Assembly (NCBI RefSeq): GCF_009910845.1
Contig: NZ_SIJB01000025.1
Location: 23,090 to 87,089 of the forward strand
Length of the DNA stretch: 64,000 nt
Source of the DNA: Chengkuizengella marina
GTDB lineage: Bacteria; Bacillota; Bacilli; Paenibacillales; KCTC-33759
Direction: 5' to 3'
This document shows positions 44,643 through 53,627 of this stretch, piece after piece. The notes under the pieces were generated by a model that was not told the DNA's origin, did not search any database, and was given only the letters and a program-made list of their open reading frames with translations. The position numbers and the translations under genes were made by a program. How positions within the stretch are numbered: position 1 is the stretch's first letter; each line of letters opens with the position of its first letter.

Positions 44643-45311
44643 GTGGGTAAATTATTATATATTACAGCTCATCCATTATCTGAAGAAAATTCAGTAAGTC
44701 AGCAAATAGGGAAAGAATTTTTAGCAACATACAAAAAGAAAAATCCAGATGTAGAAATTGTTAAACTAGACCTTCATAACGAAAATATTCCTTTACTTGA
44801 TGAAGATGTACTTAGTGCCTGGGGTAAGTTAGGTGAAGGAGAGAGTTTTGAGTCATTAACAAAAGAACAACAATCTAAATTAGGTCGCATCAATGAGTTA
44901 ACAGATCAATTTGTTGAAGCAGATCGTTATGTATTTGTAACTCCATTATGGAATTTTAGTTATCCTCCAACATTAAAGGCATATATTGATACATTTGCAA
45001 TAGCAGGAAAAACATTTAAGTATACTGAAACTGGACCTGTTGGATTATTAGAAGGGAAAAAGGCTGTTCATATTCAAGCTGCTGGAGGTATATACTCTGA
45101 AGGACCTGCACAAGGAATGAACTTTTCCGATAGTCACTTAAAAGCAGTATTAGGTTTTGTTGGAGTTACTGATGTCACTAGTATCATTGCTGAAGGACTG
45201 GCTTTGGGAACAGAGAAAGCTGAAGAAAGCAAACAAACTGCAATGGAAGAAGCACAGGAATTAGCAGCTAACTTTGACAAAAAAGGTTTATTAAAACGTA
45301 TTTTTTCATAA
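44643..45311 (+). CDS. azoR: FMN-dependent NADH-azoreductase
   Basis: This 222-residue flavodoxin-like quinone/azo reductase has the FMN phosphate-binding N-terminus ('YITAHPLSEENSVSQQIG') and 'VTPLWNFSYPPTLKAYIDTF', followed by 'IQAAGGIYSEG'. It reduces azo dyes and quinones by two electrons using NADH. The start is GTG at 44643 with AGGGGAAG upstream. Its promoter carries a DUF24-type operator, as for B. subtilis azoreductases under YodB. Confidence 0.93.
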   Translation: MGKLLYITAHPLSEENSVSQQIGKEFLATYKKKNPDVEIVKLDLHNENIPLLDEDVLSAWGKLGEGESFESLTKEQQSKLGRINELTDQFVEADRYVFVTPLWNFSYPPTLKAYIDTFAIAGKTFKYTETGPVGLLEGKKAVHIQAAGGIYSEGPAQGMNFSDSHLKAVLGFVGVTDVTSIIAEGLALGTEKAEESKQTAMEEAQELAANFDKKGLLKRIFS

Positions 45312-45425
45312 AGAAACAAATAGCCATATTACATTCTTAACATAAAACTCTGTATGAGTTAAAGACTTAGCTAATCTCCTTCATTCTTTAAAATTTTTAA
45401 TCTGAAAGATTTATAAATTTTTTTA

Positions 45426-45461
45426 AAAAGTCAGCTTCCACATAACTGGAAGCTGACTTTT
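45426..45461. terminator. Bidirectional terminator between azoR and the CorC/HlyC gene
   Basis: AAAAGTCAGCTTCCA pairs with TGGAAGCTGACTTTT across a 6-nt loop. A/T runs on both sides allow termination of both convergent genes. Confidence 0.88.
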
Positions 45462-45485
45462 ATTGTTGGATCTTAACATAAATAA

Positions 45486-46793
45486 TTATTTATTTTCTTT
45501 GTCTGAAGAACTTTTTCTTACTTCAACTTTCTTCACTTGATGCCCATCATGTTCGATGATTTTAAAATCATAGCTGCCTTTTTTAATAACAACTCCATCT
45601 TCAATTTCATCAGCTTCAGATAAAACCCAACCACCAATCGTATCTAAATCTGTATTTCTTATATTTAAATTATATAGTTCATTTACGTCTTCAATTAGTA
45701 CTTTCCCATCTAGTATTGCACTAGTTTCATTAATTTTATTAATGTTTGGTTGTTCATTTTCATCAAACTCGTCACGAATTTCCCCTACAATCTCCTCTAA
45801 AATATCTTCAACAGTGACTAAACCTGCAGTACCCCCATATTCATCTACAAGAATTGCCATATGCATGCGTTCTTTTTGTAATTTTGCTAATAAATCCTTT
45901 ATAGGTATCGTCTCAATGACTTGAATAATTGGTCGAATATAATGTTCAAGTTTCTCTTGTTTACCATTTATATAATCTCCAAAGATCTCCTTCACATTAA
46001 CCATTCCAATAATTTGATCTTTATCGTTTATGGCAACGGGATATCTTGTATATTTTTCTCTATTTATAATTGCTAAATTTTCTTTCACATCATAATTTTT
46101 AAATATAACGCTGATCTCAGTTCTTGGGATCATGATTTCTTTTGCAAGTCGATCATCAAATTCAAAAATATTATTTACATATTGCAATTCAGATTGATTA
46201 ATTTCACCGCTTTTATAACTTTCTGATAATATGAGGCGCAGTTCTTCTTCCGTATGTGCAAGCTCATGTTCTGATGCGGGTTTTATTCCAAATAAACGAA
46301 CAAATATTCTTGCAGAACCATTTAAAACCCAAATAAATGGATACATGATAGCATTAAATAAAATTAAAGGTTTTGCCAACATCAAACTAACCATTTCAGC
46401 CTTTTGAATGGCAACGGTTTTTGGAGCAAGCTCACCAAGTACAACATGTAAGAAAGTAATAATGCTAAATGCAATAATAAAGGATAATGTTGATGAAACC
46501 GTGCTTGAAAAATGAAAATACTCAAAGATAGGTTCCAATAAAACTTCTACCGTAGGTTCACCTATCCAACCTAATCCAAGGGCTGTAATTGTAATTCCTA
46601 ATTGAGCCCCAGACAAATAACCATCTAAATTATTCAAGACTTTTCTAACTGCTTTTGCGTTTTTATTTCCTTCCTTTACTAAGGAGTCAATTCTGGTGCT
46701 TCTTACTTTAACAATGGCAAATTCCACTGCTACAAAAAAGGCTGTTAACAAAATAAGTAGTGCTACGATAAATAAGTTTAAATAATCCAACAA
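45486..46793 (-). CDS. CNNM/CorC-HlyC family membrane protein (UPF0053)
   Basis: The protein has about 435 residues. The N-terminal CNNM domain (DUF21) has about four helices ('LSGAQLGITITALGLGWIGEP'). Two CBS domains lie near 205-330 ('EIMIPRTEISVIF', 'LVDEYGGTAGLVTVEDILEEIVGEI'), then a CorC_HlyC domain. Related Gram-positive proteins act in Mg2+ efflux. A GTG at 46826 opens the frame but lies inside the Shine-Dalgarno sequence AGGAGGTG. A 22-nt hairpin (46799-46820) then separates that site from TTG 46793, the more likely start by family length. Confidence 0.85.
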   Translation of the reverse strand: MLDYLNLFIVALLILLTAFFVAVEFAIVKVRSTRIDSLVKEGNKNAKAVRKVLNNLDGYLSGAQLGITITALGLGWIGEPTVEVLLEPIFEYFHFSSTVSSTLSFIIAFSIITFLHVVLGELAPKTVAIQKAEMVSLMLAKPLILFNAIMYPFIWVLNGSARIFVRLFGIKPASEHELAHTEEELRLILSESYKSGEINQSELQYVNNIFEFDDRLAKEIMIPRTEISVIFKNYDVKENLAIINREKYTRYPVAINDKDQIIGMVNVKEIFGDYINGKQEKLEHYIRPIIQVIETIPIKDLLAKLQKERMHMAILVDEYGGTAGLVTVEDILEEIVGEIRDEFDENEQPNINKINETSAILDGKVLIEDVNELYNLNIRNTDLDTIGGWVLSEADEIEDGVVIKKGSYDFKIIEHDGHQVKKVEVRKSSSDKENK

Positions 46794-46798
46794 AAGTA

Positions 46799-46820
46799 CC
46801 TTACGCCTAACAGGGTAAGG
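46799..46820 (-). promoter_or_regulatory. Hairpin between Shine-Dalgarno and start codon of the CorC/HlyC gene
   Basis: CCTTAC pairs with GTAAGG and CCT with AGG inside it (one bulge). If folded, it would bring AGGAGG (46831..46826) to about 10 nt from TTG 46793, a normal spacing. Unfolded, the distance is over 30 nt. Confidence 0.45.
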
Positions 46821-46913
46821 TTTCACCTCCTAAATAGTTTAAAAACACCATATGATTATACTTGTATCTTATGGTCCTTACATTTTATCAAAAAATACAT
46901 TTAGATGCACATT

Positions 46914-48350
46914 TCATTTTATTTCAGCTAATAATTTCATTTTCATATCCCATAACTTTTGAGATAAATCAACATGATAAACATGAGGTTTTGAAAACCG
47001 TTTATGTTCCTTTGAAAATTGATCTAGATTTTCTTTAACATTATCAACAATTTCACTGATAGAAGGAGATTGATACACCAATCCACCTTTTAAATATATA
47101 GGTTGTAACAATTCAAACCATTTACATTGCTGAACTATTTTTCTTTTCCACGTGTGAATTGGATCAAACACTTCAAATGGTTGACTTGGAATTTTTTCAT
47201 CTTCTAGCATAATTAAATCAACTAAAGCTTCATTTTTATCCTCATTTACAAAGCGGACTACTTTTTTCAAACAAGGATTTGTTATTTTTTCAGGATTTTC
47301 AGATCGTTTAATTTTCGGAACCCATTTATTGTTTATTTTCTCAGAAGCTAATTTATAAACACAGCCAAGTGCTGGTTGATCGTAAGCAGTAATTAGTTTT
47401 GTACCCACTCCATAAGCATCAATCTTTGCATCTTGAGATTCTAATTCTCTAATCGTATATTCATCTAATTCATTGGATGCAACAATAATAGCGTCATAAA
47501 ACCCTGATTGATCTAAACTCTCCCTAGCTTTTTTACTCAAATATGCTAAATCGCCACTATCTAATCGAATTCCATATTTTTGAGGTTTACCATGCTTCTT
47601 GAACACTTGTTTAAAAATTTTTATAGCATTGGGTAATCCTGATTTTAAGGTATCATAAGTATCCACAAGTAAAATGAGTTGATCTGGAAATAACTCTGCA
47701 TAACTACGAAATGCTTCAAGTTCACTTTCAAAACTCATGATCCAGCTGTGTGCATGAGTACCAGAGATCATTAAGTTAAATTCCTTCCCAGCTTTTACAT
47801 TAGAGGTCGAACTGCACCCTCCGATGATCGCTGCTCTGGATCCAAGTACTGCACTTTCGACACCTTGAGCTCTGCGTGCTCCAAATTCTAAAATTGGTTT
47901 TCCTTTGGAAACTTTAACCATTCGATTCGCTTTTGTGGCAATCAAACTCTGATGACCGATTTGTGTAAGCAATGCAGTTTCAATAAACTGGGCTTCAAAT
48001 AATCTAGTTTTCACTTTTATGATTGGCTCATTCGGAAATACGATCGTACCTTCTGGAACTGCGTACAAGTCACCTGTAAAGCTTAAATTTTTTAGATAGT
48101 CAAAAAAACGTTCATCTTGGAATATCCCTGTTGATTTTAAAAACTCAATTTCTGACTCTGAAAAGCTCAAATTTTGAATATACTGTATCACTGTCTCTAA
48201 ACCAGCAGCAATTGTATAACCATTCTGAAATGGATTTTTTCTAAAAAACAAATCAAAAGCGACTTCATCGTCCATTTTTCCTGTTTTGTAATATCCATAC
48301 ATCATTGTAAATTGATATAAATCAGCAAACATACTCAAATTAGTATTCAT
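46914..48350 (-). CDS. pncB: Nicotinate phosphoribosyltransferase
   Basis: The protein has 478 residues, with 'DLYQFTMMYGYYKTGKMDDE' at the N-terminus, 'EFGARRAQGVESAVLGSRAA' around residue 155 and 'GIRLDSGDLAYLSKKAR' as the PRPP-site region. It converts nicotinate and PRPP to nicotinate mononucleotide in NAD salvage. It lies 15 bp after pncA. Together with nadD in this window it supplies NAD from nicotinamide. Confidence 0.95.
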   Translation of the reverse strand: MNTNLSMFADLYQFTMMYGYYKTGKMDDEVAFDLFFRKNPFQNGYTIAAGLETVIQYIQNLSFSESEIEFLKSTGIFQDERFFDYLKNLSFTGDLYAVPEGTIVFPNEPIIKVKTRLFEAQFIETALLTQIGHQSLIATKANRMVKVSKGKPILEFGARRAQGVESAVLGSRAAIIGGCSSTSNVKAGKEFNLMISGTHAHSWIMSFESELEAFRSYAELFPDQLILLVDTYDTLKSGLPNAIKIFKQVFKKHGKPQKYGIRLDSGDLAYLSKKARESLDQSGFYDAIIVASNELDEYTIRELESQDAKIDAYGVGTKLITAYDQPALGCVYKLASEKINNKWVPKIKRSENPEKITNPCLKKVVRFVNEDKNEALVDLIMLEDEKIPSQPFEVFDPIHTWKRKIVQQCKWFELLQPIYLKGGLVYQSPSISEIVDNVKENLDQFSKEHKRFSKPHVYHVDLSQKLWDMKMKLLAEIK

Positions 48351-48365
48351 GCTATCTCCTTTTAT

Positions 48366-48908
48366 TCACTTGATAATCTCCGTATGAAAACATAACTTTG
48401 CATGTTCTAAAAATAATTCCTGATGTTTGGTAAATGTCGCTGTTCCTCTGCTATGAATGACCGTTTTAAATCCATTTGCATCCGCTCCTGCTATCGTTAA
48501 GAAGTCACAAATATCAGTACATACACCTACAATATGCACCTTCTTCACATTCCAACCGTTTAATATCACTTTTAAATCTGTACCATGGAATGCATTATAA
48601 TTTTCCTTTGGTACGTAAAACAGCCTTTTATTGTTTTTATTAACTTCATACCAATTTTCTAAATCGCCATAAAGTTTCTGACCCCAACTGCCTACAACGT
48701 TATGAACTGGCCATAATTCAAAATGTTCATCATTCTCTTGATGAGCATCCATAGCGATAACTACTAAACCTTTTTGATCTAAAAAAGTTTGGGCTATTCC
48801 CATGATATAAGGAACAATTTTCTGTGCAGGTTCACCAGCTGTTAAAGCACCATTTTCATGTACAAAATCATTACTCATGTCCACAATAAGTAAAGCTTCA
48901 TTTAACAT
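48366..48908 (-). CDS. pncA: Nicotinamidase (isochorismatase family)
   Basis: The protein has 180 residues with the nucleophile cysteine in 'HIVGVCTDICDFL', the Asp in 'LIVDMSNDFVHENGAL' and metal ligands in 'AMDAHQENDEHF'. It hydrolyses nicotinamide to nicotinate, which the adjacent PncB uses. GTG-ATG occur in tandem at 48911; the ATG at 48908 is better spaced from GGAGGG. A 22-bp palindrome lies about 75 bp upstream (48985-49006). Confidence 0.93.
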   Translation of the reverse strand: MLNEALLIVDMSNDFVHENGALTAGEPAQKIVPYIMGIAQTFLDQKGLVVIAMDAHQENDEHFELWPVHNVVGSWGQKLYGDLENWYEVNKNNKRLFYVPKENYNAFHGTDLKVILNGWNVKKVHIVGVCTDICDFLTIAGADANGFKTVIHSRGTATFTKHQELFLEHAKLCFHTEIIK

Positions 48909-48984
48909 CACAATCCCTCCTTCCCCATTTTTAAATAATAAAAGAAAATATCACAATTCATTATTTATAAATTCAATCCAATGA

Positions 48985-49006
48985 TTCATAAACTACAGTT
49001 TATGAA
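48985..49006. promoter_or_regulatory. Perfect palindrome upstream of pncA-pncB
   Basis: TTCATAAACT-AC-AGTTTATGAA has perfect 10-bp arms. It lies between the divergent pncA and recQ genes and is closer to pncA. It could be the operator of an NAD-biosynthesis regulator, but the sequence does not match a box I can name. The rest of 48909-49213 shows nothing clear. Confidence 0.5.
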
Positions 49007-49213
49007 GAAATTAAATAAGGAAAAAATCACTTATAGGAGACTTTTAGAGGATGTGTTACAGCCAGGTAAGTGATAAAATTGCTATAATAAGTGTAATTTA
49101 ATTATTCCATATTTTAGAATGATTAAAAAGGTTAAACTTTATGATATGATGATTTTTTTTGATAATGGATAATTATATGAATGAGTTACAGCTTCAATGA
49201 AAGGAAGTTTATT

Positions 49214-51001
49214 ATGAAACGCTTGATATATGAAAAACTAAAAGATGTATATGGATATGCTTCATTCAAGCAAGGACAACAAGAAATGGTGGAAAGTATA
49301 TTACAAAAAAAAGACTCTGTCGCCATCATGCCAACGGGAGGTGGCAAATCATTATGTTATCAGTTACCAGCTCTTATTTTTGAAGGAACAACCTTTGTTA
49401 TCTCTCCATTAATCTCATTAATGAAGGATCAAGTAGATACTCTAAATGCGATGGGAGTCTCTAGTACATATATTAATAGCTCTGTTTCAGTGAAAGAAAT
49501 GAACAATCGACTAAAAAATATTTCAGAACAAAAATATAAACTCGTATATATCGCACCAGAGAGGTTAGATTCAGAATACTTTATGGTGCGACTTCAAAAC
49601 ATTCATATTCCTTTGATTGCTATTGATGAGGCTCATTGTATTTCTCAGTGGGGGCATGATTTTCGACCAAGTTATATGAACATCTATCAACTGATTAGCA
49701 AACTACCAAAGAGACCAGTTATTGCAGCGTTTACAGCCACAGCAACAGATAAAGTTGAAGCAGATATCATACGCAACTTAAGACTACAAGAACCGACTAT
49801 TACGAAAACAGGTTATGCTAGAAATAATCTATCTTTTTCCGTTCTAAAAGGGGTTCACAAGCAAGATTTTTTACAAAATTATTTGCGGGATCGAACTGAT
49901 GAATCTGGAGTAATTTACGCATCTACCCGTAAGGAAGTAGATCAATGTTATGAAAATCTCAAGAAGTTGGGTTTTAGTGTAGAAAAATACCATGCTGGAT
50001 TAACGGAAAAAGTACGAAAATCCAATCAAGATCTTTTTTTGTTTGATGACATAAAAATCATAGTTGCTACAAATGCTTTTGGTATGGGAATTGACAAATC
50101 AAATGTCCGTTTTGTCATTCATTTAAATTTACCAAAAAATATTGAATCTTATTATCAAGAAGCTGGAAGAGCTGGTAGAGATGGGGAGTCTGGGGAATGT
50201 ATTTTATTATTTTCACCTCAAGATATCATTACACAGAAATATTTGATTGAACAATCTGAAAAGGATGACAATTATAAAGCAAAAGAATATAGTCAGTTAC
50301 AGCAAATGATCGATTATTGCCATACAAGTAACTGTTTACAACAACATATCGTTCGTTATTTTGGGGATCAGACTTATGATATTTGTCATAAATGTAGCAA
50401 CTGTAAAGATGATCGAAAATTAACTGACATCACAAACGATGCCTTAAAGGTAATTTCTTGTGTAAAAAGAATGAGGGAAAGATTTGGAGTTACTTTAACA
50501 GCTAAGGTTTTAAAAGGGTCTGCTGACAGTAAAGTAAAACAATTTAAGTTTGATCAATTATCCACATATGGTTTAATGAAAGAAAAAAAGGAAAAAGAAG
50601 TCATACAACTTATCCAATTACTCATCGCAGATGGTTTTCTTGAATTGACTGAAAGTAAATTTCCAATAGTCAAGTTAAACAATAAATCCATACAGGTACT
50701 GAAAGGTGAAGAGAAAGTATTTCAAAAAGTGCAGATCATTACAAAAAAAGAAAAGTCCTTCAATTACGACAAAGATTTGTTCGAAGTACTGAGGGGTTTA
50801 CGAAAACAAATTGCAGATGAAGAAAATCTTCCACCGTTCACAATTTTCCATGATGCTTCATTAGTAGAAATGTGTGAGGTACGCCCTAATAATGAAGTTG
50901 CATTTTTAGCAATAAAAGGTGTAGGACAGGCAAAGTTTCAAAAATATGGGGAGAGGTTTATTAAATGTTTAGCTGATTTTCAAGATTCAATAACTGGGTA
51001 A
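49214..51001 (+). CDS. recQ: ATP-dependent DNA helicase RecQ
   Basis: The protein has 595 residues. It has Walker A 'MPTGGGKSLCYQLPAL', the DEAH box 'IDEAHCISQWGHDFRPSY', motif III 'AFTATAT' and motif VI 'QEAGRAGRDGE'. A zinc-binding region follows ('CQQH'-like 'CLQQHIVRYFG ... CHKCSNCKD'), then RQC and a C-terminal HRDC-like domain (about 520-590). It unwinds DNA 3'-5' in recombination repair. The frame opens at 49181, but AAGGAAG precedes the ATG at 49214 (MKRLIYEKL). Confidence 0.93.
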   Translation: MKRLIYEKLKDVYGYASFKQGQQEMVESILQKKDSVAIMPTGGGKSLCYQLPALIFEGTTFVISPLISLMKDQVDTLNAMGVSSTYINSSVSVKEMNNRLKNISEQKYKLVYIAPERLDSEYFMVRLQNIHIPLIAIDEAHCISQWGHDFRPSYMNIYQLISKLPKRPVIAAFTATATDKVEADIIRNLRLQEPTITKTGYARNNLSFSVLKGVHKQDFLQNYLRDRTDESGVIYASTRKEVDQCYENLKKLGFSVEKYHAGLTEKVRKSNQDLFLFDDIKIIVATNAFGMGIDKSNVRFVIHLNLPKNIESYYQEAGRAGRDGESGECILLFSPQDIITQKYLIEQSEKDDNYKAKEYSQLQQMIDYCHTSNCLQQHIVRYFGDQTYDICHKCSNCKDDRKLTDITNDALKVISCVKRMRERFGVTLTAKVLKGSADSKVKQFKFDQLSTYGLMKEKKEKEVIQLIQLLIADGFLELTESKFPIVKLNNKSIQVLKGEEKVFQKVQIITKKEKSFNYDKDLFEVLRGLRKQIADEENLPPFTIFHDASLVEMCEVRPNNEVAFLAIKGVGQAKFQKYGERFIKCLADFQDSITG

Positions 51002-51009
51002 AAAAATAA

Positions 51010-51072
51010 CCCGCAAAAGTAAACTATAACATTGAAATCCATTTATAAAACGAGTTCAAAAACTTTTGCGGG
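51010..51072. terminator. Inverted repeat after recQ
   Basis: CCCGCAAAAGT (51010-51020) pairs with ACTTTTGCGGG (51062-51072) across about 41 nt. The long loop and lack of a clean T run leave its role as a terminator uncertain. Confidence 0.4.
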
Positions 51073-51087
51073 GCTCCTCTTAATTTA

Positions 51088-51438
51088 TTAAACATTCATT
51101 TTTTCTAACACGTGAACCCAAAAATACTTTTCAGGGTTGAATTTTAATGTAGTGATATTATGATGTTTTTGTATACTTATACGATACTCCTCTAGATTCT
51201 CATAACCATCATTTGTTGCATCTTCATCTGTCATATCTTTATTAGCTTGTTGAAATACATTTTTGATTCGATAATTTTGACCGTCTAATGTTAATATCTC
51301 TCCAACTTCAGCATATTTACCATGCCTTCTAACTGTCGTTTTTTTACCTGTTACTATTTTATTAATCTCTTCTTGTACTGTTACTAAATGATCAATTGTA
51401 AGCTGCATTTCCGGTTTATGCCCTTTCAACTCTATCAC
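51088..51438 (-). CDS. Small ASCH/PUA-like protein
   Basis: The protein has 116 residues. 'IVTGKKTTVRRHGKYAEVGEILTLDGQNYRI' resembles the ASCH signature (G-x-K-x4-R followed by a beta-barrel strand with 'vGd.i'). ASCH domains bind RNA or nucleotides. It lies at the 3' end of the ccm operon, 17 bp after ccmG, so it may be co-transcribed, but no link to cytochrome maturation is known. The family call is by eye. Confidence 0.5.
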   Translation of the reverse strand: MIELKGHKPEMQLTIDHLVTVQEEINKIVTGKKTTVRRHGKYAEVGEILTLDGQNYRIKNVFQQANKDMTDEDATNDGYENLEEYRISIQKHHNITTLKFNPEKYFWVHVLEKMNV

Positions 51439-51455
51439 CTCATAATTAGTTCATA

Positions 51456-51971
51456 TTATTTGTTATTTAATATAGCTAAGTAAATTTTACTAGCTAAATC
51501 CTCAGATGTTGTAGGTCCAATTATTTTTTCTATTAAAAACCCTTCTGGATTAATAATAAATGTTTCTGGTTGTCCTCTAACACCATAATATTGTGAAACC
51601 TTATCATCTTTATCCATTAAATAAGTTGTTGTAGAATCATACTCTTTTTTAAACTCTAGAATTCTACTCTTAGGCTCACTGCGATCAATGATGAGAAGAG
51701 GATATTGCTCTTCATAGGTTTGGTGGAATTTTTCTAATTCTGGTTCCTCATCTTGGCAGGGGAAACACCAGGTAGCAAAAAAGTTTAGAACAACGTACTG
51801 ACCTTTAAAATCAGATAACCTATAAATTTCATCATCTGTACTATACAACTTAAAATCATAAGCTAGCTCTCCTATTTCTGGTACCTCAACACCTCTAAGC
51901 CCATTTGCTAAGATAAACAATACACCAACAACAAAAATGATAATAACCCACAATATTCCATTCTTATTCAA
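51456..51971 (-). CDS. Thiol-disulfide oxidoreductase (ResA/CcmG type)
   Basis: The protein has about 171 residues. An N-terminal membrane anchor (residues about 4-24) is followed by a thioredoxin-like domain with the redox motif WCFPC in 'VVLNFFATWCFPCQDEEPEL' and a cis-Pro loop 'GQPETFII'. It should keep apocytochrome CxxCH cysteines reduced on the outside of the membrane. TTG at 51971 is the best start; TTG at 51989 overlaps the AAGGAAGGGG site. It follows ccmD in the ccm operon. Confidence 0.88.
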   Translation of the reverse strand: MNKNGILWVIIIFVVGVLFILANGLRGVEVPEIGELAYDFKLYSTDDEIYRLSDFKGQYVVLNFFATWCFPCQDEEPELEKFHQTYEEQYPLLIIDRSEPKSRILEFKKEYDSTTTYLMDKDDKVSQYYGVRGQPETFIINPEGFLIEKIIGPTTSEDLASKIYLAILNNK

Positions 51972-52018
51972 GTAAACCCCTTCCTTCAATAAAACATTAA
52001 ATCCATTAATTTAAATCA

Positions 52019-52150
52019 TCATTGAGTATTTTCAAGCTCTCGAATGAATTCAATTTCTTTATTAATCTTTTGCTGACGTTTACCTAAAATCACTAAATAA
52101 CCAGATAATAAAATCCAGATCACCATATAAGCAGCAAATAAATAGCTCAT
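52019..52150 (-). CDS. ccmD: CcmD-like small membrane protein
   Basis: The protein has 43 residues. A single membrane helix (SYLFAAYMVIWILLSGYLVI) is followed by a basic/charged amphipathic tail (GKRQQKINKEIEFIREL). The ATG at 52150 follows GGAGGG. Size, topology and its place directly after ccmC match CcmD, which helps release holo-CcmE from the CcmABC complex. It is too short for routine ORF calling. Confidence 0.85.
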   Translation of the reverse strand: MSYLFAAYMVIWILLSGYLVILGKRQQKINKEIEFIRELENTQ

Positions 52151-52246
52151 TTTTTAACCCTCCTCAAATAAATGAAAATTTTCTTTTGTCACTCACAGAG
52201 CAAATCACTTAGTATTTCTTAATGTCGCATTTTAAGGCATAGTAAC

Positions 52247-52936
52247 TTATTTCATTAACTTTTCTTGTATATTTTTTTTAACATTTTCAACTGCTAGTTT
52301 TGTTCTTTCAATGTAAATTCCCTTTTGAAGTAGTACAATATATAGCAATGTGATCACACCAAGACAAAAAAGTAAAGTGACTAACATTTCTCCTTCAATC
52401 CCACCTCCTGATTGATTTGGAGCGTCACCAAATACAATCGGATGAAGTTTGGAATTCCACCACCTAATGGCCATAAATACGATAGGTACATCAATGAAAC
52501 TAATAATTCCAAAAACAGCAGCTAATCTTGCCTTTTTCTCCCACGCTCCATCCATACGTCGAATAAAAATGTACGCTAAATAAAGGAAAAACAAAATGAA
52601 TGTGGTTGTTAAACGAGGTTCCCATGTCCACCATGTATTCCAAGCACTTCTACCCCAAATAGGACCCGTTGTTAACACAATCGCAGTAAACAAAACGCCT
52701 ATTTCTGCTGAAATACCAGCAATCATATCATAAGACCTTTTTCTCTTCATTAAAAACAGAATACTGTACACAAACACAACACCAAATGCCAGAAATGCCA
52801 CCCAAGCTGACCCAACATGAAAATAAAAAATTTTTTGTACATTCCCCATTACTTTTTCTATTGGTGACCAGATAAACACTAAATAAAGTGCAACACTCAT
52901 TAAAATAATGAGTATCCAAATCAAGGATCGATGCAT
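52247..52936 (-). CDS. ccmC: Heme export/handling protein CcmC
   Basis: The protein has 229 residues with six membrane helices and the tryptophan-rich heme-handling motif 'WGRSAWNTWWTWEPRLTTT' (WWD family). Histidines flank it ('FYFHVGSAWVAF', 'RWWNSKLHPIVFG'). It loads heme onto CcmE. The ATG at 52936 follows GGAGGTG. It lies 5 bp after ccmB. Confidence 0.95.
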   Translation of the reverse strand: MHRSLIWILIILMSVALYLVFIWSPIEKVMGNVQKIFYFHVGSAWVAFLAFGVVFVYSILFLMKRKRSYDMIAGISAEIGVLFTAIVLTTGPIWGRSAWNTWWTWEPRLTTTFILFFLYLAYIFIRRMDGAWEKKARLAAVFGIISFIDVPIVFMAIRWWNSKLHPIVFGDAPNQSGGGIEGEMLVTLLFCLGVITLLYIVLLQKGIYIERTKLAVENVKKNIQEKLMK

Positions 52937-52941
52937 ATTTA

Positions 52942-53625
52942 TTACACCTCCATAATGAATTCAAATAAAAAGAAACAAAACACAAAAAATAATAAATCAT
53001 ATCCTGCCATTAAACTAATCCAAGAGAATAAACTTTCAATTTCTTCTACATCTATTAATAAGATTCGAGTAGATTGCACAGCTGCAATCACAATTGGACT
53101 AATTACAGGAAACAAAATGATCGGCAGCAACATTTCACTGCTTCGTGAATTTGCCGAAAGTGCTGCTAAAAAAGTACCCACACAAATGAATCCTGCACTG
53201 CCTAAAAATAAAACAAGTAAAAACAATAATATATTTCCATTCATTTTGTAATCAAACAAAATAAATAAAAGGGGAATTGTAATCATCTGCACAAACAAAA
53301 CAATAATAAAATTTGAGAGAAATTTTCCAAAATATATACTAGATGGATCAATTGGGGAAACAATTAATCCGTGTAAACTATCATTATATTGCTCTGATAT
53401 AAATGATCGATTCAAACCTAATATTCCAGCAAATATCGTAATCACCCATATCATGCCTGGAATAACTGCTCTTATAGTGTTATTCGTAGGATCAAAAGCA
53501 AAACTGAAAGTAACAATGACAAGTCCTGAAAAGATTAACATAGTGCTAAAAACTTGTTTTGTCCTCCATTCCGCATATAAATCCTTCCAGGTGATAGCTA
53601 AGGCTGATTTTATTAAATCTCTCAT
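52942..53625 (-). CDS. ccmB: Heme exporter membrane subunit CcmB
   Basis: The protein has 227 residues with about six membrane helices. The 'TWKDLYAEWRTKQVFSTML' N-terminus and 'GLNRSFISEQYNDSLHGLIV' are typical of CcmB. With CcmA it forms the ABC transporter that drives release of holo-CcmE. It starts 2 bp after the ccmA stop. Confidence 0.94.
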   Translation of the reverse strand: MRDLIKSALAITWKDLYAEWRTKQVFSTMLIFSGLVIVTFSFAFDPTNNTIRAVIPGMIWVITIFAGILGLNRSFISEQYNDSLHGLIVSPIDPSSIYFGKFLSNFIIVLFVQMITIPLLFILFDYKMNGNILLFLLVLFLGSAGFICVGTFLAALSANSRSSEMLLPIILFPVISPIVIAAVQSTRILLIDVEEIESLFSWISLMAGYDLLFFVFCFFLFEFIMEV

Positions 53626-53627
53626 GG

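Noticed and set aside
52728..53000. A 90-codon cysteine-rich minus-strand frame over ccmC/ccmB
   Set aside because: It lies out of frame within two clear ccm genes and has a composition typical of a shadow frame.
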